Below are positions 17,525-25,811 of a stretch of DNA of 64,000 nt, one piece after another. Within the stretch, counting starts at the first letter, position 1. Every line of letters starts with the position of its first letter. Source of the DNA: Chitinophagaceae bacterium (GTDB lineage: Bacteria > Bacteroidota > Bacteroidia > Chitinophagales > Chitinophagaceae); assembly GCA_004028795.1 (NCBI GenBank), contig SAIW01000016.1:48661-112660 (forward strand), in the 5' to 3' direction. Under the pieces are notes generated by a model that was given only the letters and a program-made list of their open reading frames with translations, had not been told where the DNA came from and ran no database searches. The translations under genes and the position numbers were made by a program.

Positions 17525-18529
17525 TCACGGCTTGTATTTCGCTTCATTAAATATTTGCTGTGCAGGTGTTTTGAATAAATCAGTTAATGTTTTTTTATCA
17601 TTTTTAGCCATCCATTTTTTTACAATTTGCCATCCTGTAAATAGACCGATAAATCCCGGTGCCTCATTACTTAATTCAGGTGTACTCGGCCCTTCAGTAA
17701 CATAAATACTAATTAAACTCGGTTCACTTTCGTACAACAAATTATTGTCTGCAAAAAAAGCCCAGATGTTTTTTTCATTATCCATACAAGCCTGTAATTG
17801 CTTAGCAGTGTAGCCTGTTTTTAAAGTATCGTCAGTGTAAGGCATACAAGCATCTAAAGCATACATTCTTTTACCCGCTTCAACCATTCTTTCAATTAAA
17901 GGCCTGCCTACAGATTTATCAGGATACATGTCTTCAATTATGTTCTTTACACAATTCACTGCTACATATTCGGGCTCAAATTTTTTTGATTTATAGGCAG
18001 GATAAACCTGACTGATATATTCTGTATGATAGCCTTCAAAATCTTTTCCTAAATAAGCATGTAACCCAACAGCCATGCCCGACGAGGTTAATGCATTAGC
18101 TGTTCCATCTAAAGGGCCAATGAATGTAATGATATTTTTGGGTAAAGGATATTGCGGAAAATAATAATGAATGAATTGAAAACCCTGTTCAATTTGCTGT
18201 TGATATTTTTTAAATGAAGGAAATTGTTTTTGTGAAGTTTTATAAACCGATTGAAAGGCTGTGGTGAACATTTTTATATACTGTACTACGCTATCAGGCT
18301 GCGGCGTTGAACCTAATATATTATACAGGTAATCATTTAAAAATTGAGGATATTTTTTTTGCAAAGCATCTAAAGAAGCTGAAACATGATTGGTATCAAT
18401 TGTAAAAAAATCCTGCTCAAATCTTTGAACAGTTACAGGTGTTTGAATATGGGATACATCGGGGATTTTCTTGCTGTTTTTACAAGAGAAAAATGAGATA
18501 ACAATAATTATAATAAACAACTTCTTCAT
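17525..18529 (-). CDS. gldB: Gliding motility lipoprotein GldB
   Basis: I place the start at 18529 (MKKLFIIIIVISFFSC, lipobox cysteine at residue 16), giving 334 residues. The open frame extends 51 codons further, but that stretch reads through the repeat at 18590-18693. GldB-like features: VQRFEQDFFTIDTNHV, FIHYYFPQYPLPKNIITFIGPLDG, GLHAYLGKDFEGYH, LIERMVEAGKRMYALDACMP, and a C-terminal SNEAPGFIGLFTGWQIVKKWM. GldB is needed for gliding in Flavobacterium. An alternative family name is DUF2268-like peptidase, but the motif order fits GldB better. Confidence 0.85.
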   Translation of the reverse strand: MKKLFIIIIVISFFSCKNSKKIPDVSHIQTPVTVQRFEQDFFTIDTNHVSASLDALQKKYPQFLNDYLYNILGSTPQPDSVVQYIKMFTTAFQSVYKTSQKQFPSFKKYQQQIEQGFQFIHYYFPQYPLPKNIITFIGPLDGTANALTSSGMAVGLHAYLGKDFEGYHTEYISQVYPAYKSKKFEPEYVAVNCVKNIIEDMYPDKSVGRPLIERMVEAGKRMYALDACMPYTDDTLKTGYTAKQLQACMDNEKNIWAFFADNNLLYESEPSLISIYVTEGPSTPELSNEAPGFIGLFTGWQIVKKWMAKNDKKTLTDLFKTPAQQIFNEAKYKP

Positions 18530-18589
18530 TACACGAATTAAAACGAATTGACTGAATTTGTAATAACTGAGCTTGTTAAAATATGTTTT

Positions 18590-18693
18590 ACTTTTTTGCT
18601 TGTCCAAAAAAGTAACAAAAAAAGACCCGGAAATCCCGAAGTTTCGGGATTGTCTTGATTTTTTGCTCCACTTTTTTATCAAGAAAAAAGTGG
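18590..18693. repeat. Three-hairpin palindromic repeat upstream of nadE
   Basis: Three inverted repeats lie in series: ACTTTTTT/AAAAAAGT at 18590-18613, AATCCCGAA/TTCGGGATT at 18632-18651, and CCACTTTTTT/AAAAAAGTGG at 18668-18693. The phrase around the middle hairpin resembles a repeat I recall from many Bacteroidota intergenic regions. It fills the gap between the divergent gldB and nadE genes and ends 25 bases before the nadE start. Confidence 0.75.
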
Positions 18694-18718
18694 AAACAAA
18701 CTAAAGTACATTTGCCTC

Positions 18719-20416
18719 ATGAAAATTTTCTTAGCACAGCAGAATTATCATATCGGCAATTTTGAAAGTAATAGACAAAAAATAATTGAGGCAATTGAAA
18801 CTGCCAAACAACAAGGCGGCGATTTAATTGTGTTTAGTGAAATGAGTGTTTGCGGTTATCCTGCAAGAGATTTTGTTGAGTTTAACGATTTTATTAATAA
18901 ATGTTACGAAAGCATTGATATTATTAAACAACACGCCGATACCATTGGTGTATTGGTTGGTTCGCCCGCAAGAAACAAAATAACAAAGGGTAAAGATTTA
19001 TTTAATGCTGCATTTTTTTTGTATGAAAAAGAAGTAAAAGCAGCCATTCATAAAACCTGTTTACCAACTTACGATGTGTTTGATGAATACAGGTATTTTG
19101 AACCTGCATACCATTGGAATGTTATTGAATTTAAAGGAAAGAAGTTAGCTGTTACTATTTGTGAAGACATTTGGAATTTAGGCAACAACCCTTTGTATCG
19201 CATTTGCCCTATGGATGAATTAATGAAGCAGCAGCCTGATGTAATGATTAATTTATCTGCAAGTCCGTTTGATTATACCCATGCAGAAGACAGAAAAAGT
19301 GTGGTGCGAGAAAATGTTTTAAAATATAAGCTGCCTATGTTTTATTGCAATGCAGTGGGCAGCCAAACAGAAATTGTTTTTGATGGCGGCAGCGTAATGT
19401 ATGATAAGCATGGTAATCTTTGTAAAGCACTTCCATTGTTTGAAGAAGCATTAGAGAGCGTTGTATTAAATAACGACGGAACCCTTGCTGCACCTGTTGT
19501 TGAGCCTGCCGATAAAATTTTTGATACCGAATTTATTCCATCATCGCTGAATGAAAATTTAAACATTCATCAGGTTTATACGGCACTCATCTTTGGCATA
19601 AAAGATTATTTTAAGAAAATGGGGTTTACTAAAGCAATCTTAGGCAGCAGTGGTGGAATTGATAGTGCAGTTACTTTGGCATTAGCCTGCGAAGCATTGG
19701 GTAAAGAAAATGTAAGAGCTGTTTTAATGCCGTCGCCTTATTCTACCGAGCATTCAGTAAATGATGCAGTTGATTTGAGTAAAAACTTAGGCAACCCCTA
19801 CGACATTATAAAAATTAATAACATTTACGAGAGCTTTCTCTCAACATTACAACCTGTTTTTACAAATTTACCTTTTGGTTTGGCAGAGGAAAATATGCAA
19901 AGCAGAATAAGAGGTAATTTATTAATGGCTATTGCTAATAAGTTTGGTTACATTTTATTAAACACATCCAACAAGAGTGAGCTTTCTACAGGCTACGGAA
20001 CATTATATGGAGATATGGCAGGTGGTTTAGGTGTATTGGGCGATTGTTATAAATTACAAGTGTATGCTTTGGCAAAATACATTAATGAAAGAAACCTGCC
20101 TGCCGGCAGGCAGGTCATTCCAACAAATATTATTGATAAAGCACCGAGTGCAGAATTAAGACCTAACCAAAAAGACAGTGACAGCCTACCTGATTATAAT
20201 GTGCTGGATAAAATTTTGTACCAATACATTGAGTTAAGAAAAGGACCTGATGAAATAAAAGCTAAAGGTTTTGATGGAGCATTGGTTGATAGAACTTTAA
20301 AAATGGTAAATGCCAACGAATACAAACGCAATCAGTTTTGCCCTATTATCCGTGTATCGCCAAAAGCATTTGGCGTAGGCAGAAGAGTACCGATTGTTGG
20401 AAAATATTTGAGTTAA
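18719..20416 (+). CDS. nadE: Glutamine-dependent NAD+ synthetase
   Basis: A 565-residue two-domain enzyme. The N-terminal nitrilase-type glutaminase has the catalytic triad Glu41 (FSEMSVCGYPARD), Lys112 (HKTCLPTYDVFDE) and Cys148 (TICEDIW). The C-terminal synthetase has the ATP-binding SSGGIDSAVTLALA and the conserved NTSNKSELSTGYGTLYGDMAGG and PSAELRPNQKDSDSLP. It amidates deamido-NAD to NAD with ammonia from glutamine. Residues 459-466 (NLPAGRQV) are encoded by a 20-base palindrome and look like an in-frame repeat insertion between the VYALAKYIN helix and the VIPTNI loop, where family members I know have no such residues. Confidence 0.95.
   Translation: MKIFLAQQNYHIGNFESNRQKIIEAIETAKQQGGDLIVFSEMSVCGYPARDFVEFNDFINKCYESIDIIKQHADTIGVLVGSPARNKITKGKDLFNAAFFLYEKEVKAAIHKTCLPTYDVFDEYRYFEPAYHWNVIEFKGKKLAVTICEDIWNLGNNPLYRICPMDELMKQQPDVMINLSASPFDYTHAEDRKSVVRENVLKYKLPMFYCNAVGSQTEIVFDGGSVMYDKHGNLCKALPLFEEALESVVLNNDGTLAAPVVEPADKIFDTEFIPSSLNENLNIHQVYTALIFGIKDYFKKMGFTKAILGSSGGIDSAVTLALACEALGKENVRAVLMPSPYSTEHSVNDAVDLSKNLGNPYDIIKINNIYESFLSTLQPVFTNLPFGLAEENMQSRIRGNLLMAIANKFGYILLNTSNKSELSTGYGTLYGDMAGGLGVLGDCYKLQVYALAKYINERNLPAGRQVIPTNIIDKAPSAELRPNQKDSDSLPDYNVLDKILYQYIELRKGPDEIKAKGFDGALVDRTLKMVNANEYKRNQFCPIIRVSPKAFGVGRRVPIVGKYLS
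20095..20114. repeat. 20-base perfect palindrome inside nadE
   Basis: CCTGCCTGCC followed by its exact complement GGCAGGCAGG. It encodes LPAGRQ in frame within the synthetase domain. Its GC content is far above that of the surrounding gene. Confidence 0.85.
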
Positions 20417-20542
20417 TTATTCATTCATCAAAAAAAATTAATAGTACCCGTTTCAATCCTATATTGCTTAATTGCTTACGAAATTTAAAAGTCTACTATT
20501 TTAGTAGGATTTATTATTTTCGTTTATCAAATTAATTTTTTT

Positions 20543-21688
20543 ATGAAAAAACACACTGCAGTTTTATTGGTATTAATTGTTTTTATTCTTCCCAAAGCAA
20601 ACAGTCAGGCTGTTATTACCGGTTCTCTTAAAAACGTAAAAGATACCATCAATTGGGTTTATGCTTATTATGCTGTTGATGGTAAAAGAATAGCTGACAG
20701 CATAGAAGTCAAAAATGATAAATATGCTTTTAACTTAAATATTACAGAACCAACACAGGTAACATTAAGAGCCAGAAAATTTGAAGTTAAAACCGGCGTT
20801 GCTGCTTTAAGCAACAGAACAACCAAAAAAGATATTGCCACTCTTTTTATTGAGAAAGGAAAGATAACTGTTGTAAGTGTTGATTCATTCTCAAATACTA
20901 CAGTAAAAGGTTCTAAAACAAATGATGAGTTTGTAAAACTTACTGCATTAGCCAAACCTTATAATGACCAGATGCAGGAACTAAACAAACAATTCTCTGC
21001 TTTATTAAAAGAACAAAAGAAAGAAGAAGCTAAAAAAGTAGAAGATCAATTAGATGCAGTAGATGCAAAATTGAATGAAGAAGTATATGCTGCTTATGCC
21101 AGGAATAACCCGCAATCGCCCTTAGCATTATATGCCTTACAGCGTTATGCAGGTTATGAAAACCAGGAGAAAGCAGAACCTATTTTCAATTTATTACCTA
21201 AAAACGCACAGGAATCTTTTGCAGGAATAACATTAAAAAACAAAATAGAAATTTCTAAAAAAACAGGTATCGGTAAATATGCAATGAACTTTACACAAAA
21301 CGATACATTGGGTAAGCCTGTTTCTTTAGCATCGTTCAAAGGCAAATATGTATTGGTTGATTTTTGGGCAAGTTGGTGCGGACCATGCAGAAGAGAAAAC
21401 CCGAATGTGGTGAAAACCTACAATACTTATAAAGACAAGGGCTTCCAGATATTAAGTGTTTCATTGGACCAACCCGGAGCAAAAGATAAATGGATTAAAG
21501 CGATACATGATGACAACTTAACATGGACGCATGTTTCAGATTTACAATACTGGGATAATGAAGTAGCAAAACAATACGGCATACAAGCTATTCCTGCAAA
21601 CTTTTTATTAGACCCCGATGGAAAAATTATTGCTAAAAACTTACGCGGCGAAGATTTAGCTGCAAAGCTTTCAACTGTATTAAAATAG
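20543..21688 (+). CDS. Exported TlpA/ResA-like thioredoxin-fold protein
   Basis: A 381-residue protein with signal peptide (MKKHTAVLLVLIVFILPKANSQA). The N-terminal part resembles the DUF4369 domain (VITGSLKN, ISEPTQVTLRAR-like strands), followed by a charged helical region (about 130-190) and a C-terminal AhpC/TSA-Redoxin domain with the active site WASWCGPCRRE and the cis-proline segment QAIPANFLLD. Such proteins reduce periplasmic disulfides, for example in cytochrome maturation. A small hairpin at 20493-20507 precedes it. recR begins 25 bases downstream, so they may share a transcript. Confidence 0.9.
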   Translation: MKKHTAVLLVLIVFILPKANSQAVITGSLKNVKDTINWVYAYYAVDGKRIADSIEVKNDKYAFNLNITEPTQVTLRARKFEVKTGVAALSNRTTKKDIATLFIEKGKITVVSVDSFSNTTVKGSKTNDEFVKLTALAKPYNDQMQELNKQFSALLKEQKKEEAKKVEDQLDAVDAKLNEEVYAAYARNNPQSPLALYALQRYAGYENQEKAEPIFNLLPKNAQESFAGITLKNKIEISKKTGIGKYAMNFTQNDTLGKPVSLASFKGKYVLVDFWASWCGPCRRENPNVVKTYNTYKDKGFQILSVSLDQPGAKDKWIKAIHDDNLTWTHVSDLQYWDNEVAKQYGIQAIPANFLLDPDGKIIAKNLRGEDLAAKLSTVLK

Positions 21689-21713
21689 TTGCAATTTTGC
21701 TGCTTCACAATTT

Positions 21714-22328
21714 ATGCAGCTACCATCAACATTATTAGAAAACGCAGTTAACCAATTTTCAAAACTGCCGGGCATAGGAAAGAAAACTGCACTTCGTTTG
21801 GTATTACATCTTTTAAAACAAGATACCGGCGATGTGCAGTTTTTTAGTGATACCATTTCTAAAATGCGTAAAGAAATTCAGTTTTGCCAACGCTGCCATA
21901 ACATTAGTGACGGAGACATCTGCAGCATTTGCAGCAACAGCTTACGCAAACAAAACATGATTTGTGTGGTTGAAAATATTCGTGACGTTATTGCTATTGA
22001 AAGCACACAACACTACAGCGGTACTTATCATGTATTAAACGGAATTATTTCTCCATTAGATGGTATCGGGCCGGAGCAATTACACATTGAAACTTTAGTT
22101 GCACGAATTGAAAAAGAACAAACAGAGGAATTAATCTTCGCTTTAAATCCTAATATACAGGGCGATACCACCATTTATTACATTCAGAAAAAAATCAATC
22201 ATCTTCCTTGCCGTATTACAACCATTGCAAGAGGAATTGCATTTGGTGGCGAATTAGAATATGCAGATGAAATGACGTTAGCTAAAAGCCTTACCAACCG
22301 TTTACCCGTTCAGCAATATGTAAAATAA
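21714..22328 (+). CDS. recR: Recombination mediator protein RecR
   Basis: A 204-residue protein with the RecR architecture: helix-hairpin-helix (FSKLPGIGKKTALRLVLHLL), a C4 zinc finger (CQRCHNISDGDICSIC), a Toprim domain (ICVVENIRDVIAIEST, then YHVLNGIISPLDGIGPEQL) and the C-terminal ATTIARGIAFGGELEYADEMTL segment. With RecF and RecO it loads RecA on gapped DNA. Length is normal for the family. It follows the thioredoxin gene closely. Confidence 0.97.
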   Translation: MQLPSTLLENAVNQFSKLPGIGKKTALRLVLHLLKQDTGDVQFFSDTISKMRKEIQFCQRCHNISDGDICSICSNSLRKQNMICVVENIRDVIAIESTQHYSGTYHVLNGIISPLDGIGPEQLHIETLVARIEKEQTEELIFALNPNIQGDTTIYYIQKKINHLPCRITTIARGIAFGGELEYADEMTLAKSLTNRLPVQQYVK

Positions 22329-22375
22329 GTTAGAAGTAGAGCAACTATTCGCTATCAATTTACGTATGTACGTAT

Positions 22376-22753
22376 ATGAAGAAAATAGTTATTGCATCGT
22401 TAGCATGTATAGCGGTAATAGTTTTATTTAGTTGCGAGTATAAAAAAGAAGTTGCTCCTGTTATTACACCCGCTTGCGACACAAGTAATGTACGGTACAG
22501 TGTAGAAATTGTAAATATTCTTTCAGCTAATTGTTATTCATGTCATGCCAGCAGTATTGCCAACTCATCCGGTGGCGGTAATAAATTAGATAATTATACT
22601 ACGCTTAAACCATATGCATCTTCCGGGCTATTGTATAATGTAGTAAACCATACACCCGGTTATGATTTTATGCCAAAAAATCTTCCACAAATTTCATCCT
22701 GCGATATAGCTAAAATACGTACATGGATTCGCAATGGATATTTAAACAATTAA
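22376..22753 (+). CDS. Small cytochrome c-like lipoprotein
   Basis: A 125-residue lipoprotein (cysteine at residue 20, VLFSC) with one heme c attachment motif, NCYSCH, near residue 60, and a plausible distal methionine in YDFMPKNLP. The layout (CxxCH, then a glycine/asparagine loop, then MPK, then IRTWIRNGYLNN) resembles small monoheme cytochromes of Bacteroidota that end with IxxWI.xG. It is 11 bases before a YceI gene and leads a four-gene cluster. A palindrome TACGTA-TG-TACGTA lies just before the start codon. The electron partner is unknown. Confidence 0.75.
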   Translation: MKKIVIASLACIAVIVLFSCEYKKEVAPVITPACDTSNVRYSVEIVNILSANCYSCHASSIANSSGGGNKLDNYTTLKPYASSGLLYNVVNHTPGYDFMPKNLPQISSCDIAKIRTWIRNGYLNN

Positions 22754-22764
22754 TCATCAATTGA

Positions 22765-23298
22765 ATGAAAAAGATAATTTTTATAGCATTCGTATTATTT
22801 ACGCTTACTGCATCGGCACAAAAAATGTATCAAACCAGAACAGGGAAAATAAAATTCTATTCTTCCACTCCGGTTGAAAATATTGAAGCCATTAATACAC
22901 AGGTTAATTCAAGAATTACTGATAATGGCCAGGTTGCATTCATTCTCTTAATAAGAGGTTTTGTTTTTAAAAATGCTTTAATGCAGGAACATTTTAACGA
23001 GAATTATATGGATAGTGAAAAATATCCGAAAGCAGGCTTTACCGGAATGATTACTGATTTAAAGACAATTGATTTTACTAAAGATGGCATTTATAAAACA
23101 ACAGTAAAAGGAGATTTGGAAATACATGGTGTAAAGAAAAATATAACTGCACCTGCTACCATAGAAATCAGTGGTGGTAAGCTTTCAGCTAAATCTGTTT
23201 TTAAAGTAACCATTACAGATTTTGGTATTAAAGGAAATTATATAGGCGAAAAAATTGCCAAAGAAATTGAATTAACAGTTGATTGTAAATACGAGTAA
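22765..23298 (+). CDS. YceI family secreted protein
   Basis: A 177-residue protein with signal peptide ending at ASAQ. The body is a YceI/lipocalin-like domain: GKIKFYSSTPVENIEA at the start, FVFKNALMQEHFNENYMDSEKYPKAGF in the middle, and LEIHGVKKNITAPATIEI near the end. YceI folds bind isoprenoid-like lipids. The C-terminal domain of the protein encoded at 24289-25485 is a close paralogue with the same LMQEHFN, KYPKA-like and HGV.KNITA motifs, so a duplication happened within this cluster. Confidence 0.88.
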   Translation: MKKIIFIAFVLFTLTASAQKMYQTRTGKIKFYSSTPVENIEAINTQVNSRITDNGQVAFILLIRGFVFKNALMQEHFNENYMDSEKYPKAGFTGMITDLKTIDFTKDGIYKTTVKGDLEIHGVKKNITAPATIEISGGKLSAKSVFKVTITDFGIKGNYIGEKIAKEIELTVDCKYE

Positions 23299-23310
23299 AA
23301 CACAAACCAC

Positions 23311-24216
23311 ATGAAGCATATATTAACTACAACAATGATTGTATTGTTTGCAATAAGCCCTTTTATTTCAAACGCACAACAACCTGATTTATTTGCAGCA
23401 GACAGCACTAATAAAACCCAAACAAAAATTACCATTGCCACTTTTAAAAATACCCGTTTAATTAACGGCCATTCTGTTGAAACATTAGGTGCCGGTATTA
23501 TGGACTTCAGAATTCACCATCGCTTTGGCTTTCTAAATCAAGGCTTGTATGATTTTTTCGGGTTAGATAACGCCACCACATTTTTAGGTTTTGATTATGG
23601 TATCACCAACCGCTTAACTGTTGGTATTAGCAGAAGCGGTTATTTAAAACAAATGGAAGGCTTTGCTAAATACCGTTTACTAAGACAAAGCACCGGTAAA
23701 GTAAATATGCCTGTATCAGTAACTTTTCAGGCTTCTGTAATTAATAAAACGGCAGACATTACCAGCAGTGTAACCAATTTAAAATACAATAGCTCAGAAA
23801 AAACAGCTTATACTTATCAATTTTTAATTGCCAGAAAATTAAGTGAGGGAGCATCGTTACAAATTATGCCAACATTAGTGCATTACAATTTAGCACCTAA
23901 TACCACTTCTTCAAACGATTATTATTCTTTAGGTTTTGGAGGAAGACAAAAAATTTCAAAGAGAATAAGCATCAATGCAGAATACTATTATCAGTTTAAT
24001 AAAATTGATAATACCTATTTTAATTCTTTAGCAGTAGGCGTTGATATTGAAACAGGCGGCCACGTATTTCAATTACATTTTACTAATTCAACAGGTATGA
24101 CTGAACCAACCTTTATTCATGAAACAACAGGAGATTGGGGCAAAGGTGAAGTTCACTTTGGTTTTAATGTTTCCAGAGTATTTGTAATTAAAAAACCAAA
24201 AGAGTTCAGAAATTAA
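23311..24216 (+). CDS. DUF5777-like outer membrane beta-barrel protein
   Basis: A 301-residue protein with a signal peptide (cleavage near SNAQ). The sequence is strand-rich with alternating residues: TFKNTRLINGHSVETLGAGIMDFRIHHRFGFLNQG near the N-terminus and FLGFDYGITNRLTVGISRSGY, a pattern of the DUF5777 family. It starts 12 bases after the YceI gene and is probably co-transcribed with it and the cytochrome-like gene. The function of the family is unknown; a porin or lipid-related role is a guess. Confidence 0.75.
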   Translation: MKHILTTTMIVLFAISPFISNAQQPDLFAADSTNKTQTKITIATFKNTRLINGHSVETLGAGIMDFRIHHRFGFLNQGLYDFFGLDNATTFLGFDYGITNRLTVGISRSGYLKQMEGFAKYRLLRQSTGKVNMPVSVTFQASVINKTADITSSVTNLKYNSSEKTAYTYQFLIARKLSEGASLQIMPTLVHYNLAPNTTSSNDYYSLGFGGRQKISKRISINAEYYYQFNKIDNTYFNSLAVGVDIETGGHVFQLHFTNSTGMTEPTFIHETTGDWGKGEVHFGFNVSRVFVIKKPKEFRN

Positions 24217-24288
24217 TTTTCCTCTTTTCAAAAAATTTCAAATTAACATTATACTTCTTGCTTTGTTTCTTTGCAAAAAAGAATTTCT

Positions 24289-25485
24289 ATGTTTAGCAAT
24301 CTTACAGGAGTTTTCGGAGCAATAGTTTTCAGTAGTATAATATGGACTGTAGTATTTGTTATTGCTTTAATAAGTATTCTTAAAAGAACAGATATACCCG
24401 CAAATACTAAATTGCTGTGGCTGATTGTAATTTTTCTGATAGCTGGTTTGGGTTTATTAATTTATGTATTGAGTAATTTTAAAAAAGCAAAATCACTCTT
24501 AATTACTGGCATTATCGCATTAATATTAATTGCTGCTTCCGTTTGGTATTTTATTAAATATGACCCTGAACATAATAGAAGAAGCGTTGAAAATGAAAAA
24601 GGTTTAGTGGTAAATGCAACAGATTTAATAAAAGAGTTTACAAGCAATGAAGATAGTGCCAACAAAAAGTATGTAAATAAAACCATTGAACTATCAGGTA
24701 TAGTAAGCAATATTCTGAGCGACTCATTGGGTGCAACCATATTTATTGCAACAGGCGATTCCGTTAATACCATTTCATTCAGATTATTAAAAAGCAATAC
24801 AGCCATAACCAAAGGAAGTAAGGTTACGGTAAAAGGTATTTTAACCGGTTATATTTTAAATGAAGTGCAGTTAAACGAAGCTGTTATAACTTCTTCAACG
24901 CCGGCTCCTGCTGCATCTCAGGCAACACCGGCACAGACAACAACTATAAAAGATTCCCCAACAGTTAAAAAGCCTTCAGTTGATACTCTAAAAAAACAAG
25001 TTTTAGTTGCACCAAAAATTTATAAAAGTAAAACTGCATCCATTAAATTTTTCTCTCATACGCCTGCAGAAGATATTGAAGCAACCAATACGCAGATTGT
25101 AAGCTCCTTAAACGCAGCTAACGGTCAAATAAGTTTTGCAGCCTTAATTAAAGGCTTTCGTTTTGAAAATGAATTAATGCAGGAACATTTCAACAGCGAA
25201 AAATATTTAAACAGCAATCAATTTCCCAAAGCAGAATTTAAAGGTAGTATTACTAACCTGTCTGCCGTAAAATTCAATACCAATGGTACTTACAACGCAA
25301 CCGTAAGCGGTAGTTTAACCATTCATGGTGTTACTAAAAATATTACAGCAACAGGAACTGTTACTGTAAAAGATGCTGTAGTTAACATTAACAGTGTTTT
25401 TAAAATTCATGTACAGGATTATCAGGTTGATGGTGCAGATGTTGCAGAAAACATTGAGGTTACCATTAATGCTTCCTACCAGTAG
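24289..25485 (+). CDS. Membrane-anchored OB-fold/YceI fusion protein
   Basis: From ATG 24289 the product is 398 residues (a TTG six codons upstream is less likely). Three transmembrane segments occupy about residues 10-90; the first two resemble the phospholipase-D N-terminal membrane domain (IALISILKRTDIPANTKLLWL). Residues about 110-200 resemble a tRNA_anti-like OB-fold (KYVNKTIELSGIVSNI, GDSVNTISFRLL, KGSKVTVKGILTGY). After a Thr/Pro/Ala-rich linker, residues about 250-398 form a YceI domain (IKFFSHTPAEDIEATNTQ, ENELMQEHFNSEKY, LTIHGVTKNITATG). The YceI part is paralogous to the protein at 22765-23298. I know of no function for this domain combination. Confidence 0.75.
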   Translation: MFSNLTGVFGAIVFSSIIWTVVFVIALISILKRTDIPANTKLLWLIVIFLIAGLGLLIYVLSNFKKAKSLLITGIIALILIAASVWYFIKYDPEHNRRSVENEKGLVVNATDLIKEFTSNEDSANKKYVNKTIELSGIVSNILSDSLGATIFIATGDSVNTISFRLLKSNTAITKGSKVTVKGILTGYILNEVQLNEAVITSSTPAPAASQATPAQTTTIKDSPTVKKPSVDTLKKQVLVAPKIYKSKTASIKFFSHTPAEDIEATNTQIVSSLNAANGQISFAALIKGFRFENELMQEHFNSEKYLNSNQFPKAEFKGSITNLSAVKFNTNGTYNATVSGSLTIHGVTKNITATGTVTVKDAVVNINSVFKIHVQDYQVDGADVAENIEVTINASYQ

Positions 25486-25542
25486 GCAACTCTTGGCTTA
25501 TTACTTAATACTTTATACATTTGCACATGCAGGCAGATTTGT

Positions 25543-25761
25543 TTATTGTTCAGCCTGCAAAATCTTTAGCTTGGCTAAAGGAAAAAACTGAACTAATAAA
25601 CGATGATATTCTGCATTGCAATTAATCTCCTCGTTTAAAAGTTCGTTTAAAATTTTGTAACAGGCATTTGTGCTGCTATGATGCTTTTCTTGCAGTTTAT
25701 CCTGAGCGAAGTCGAAGGGCACACTTGTACGTTCAAAACAATACTCAACAAAAATTATTAA
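25543..25761 (-). pseudogene. Start-less reading frame, possible gene remnant carrying a repeat
   Basis: On the minus strand 73 codons are open between stops with no ATG. The last 45 or so residues look protein-like (YKILNELLNEEIN, AEYHRLLVQFFPLAKLKILQ). The upstream part is the repeat at 25693-25735, read as SVPFDFAQDK. This suggests that a repeat replaced the 5' end of a small gene. I do not recognise the family. Otherwise the 326-base gap 25486-25811 holds small hairpins at 25528-25559 and 25564-25580; no cobalamin or SAM riboswitch core was recognised upstream of metH. Confidence 0.3.
25693..25735. repeat. Dispersed repeat F: CCTGAGCGAAGTCGAAGG joined to a GTACAAGTG core
   Basis: The plus strand reads ATCCTGAGCGAAGTCGAAGG and then GCACACTTGTAC. 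The first part resembles a short repeat I recall from many Bacteroidota intergenic regions. The second is the reverse complement of GTACAAGTGTGC, the core at 54103-54114. Confidence 0.6.
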
Positions 25762-25811
25762 TTACCCCTGCAATGGTTTTAAACCTTGTCGGCGGTTAAT
25801 CAATTAATATT

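Noticed and set aside
18530..18682. N-terminal extension of GldB (51 codons)
   Set aside because: It reads through palindromic repeat DNA and would bury the lipoprotein signal peptide; the internal ATG gives a normal lipobox.
25486..25811. Cobalamin or SAM riboswitch upstream of metH
   Set aside because: No recognisable conserved core was seen; the region holds repeats, small hairpins and a gene remnant instead.
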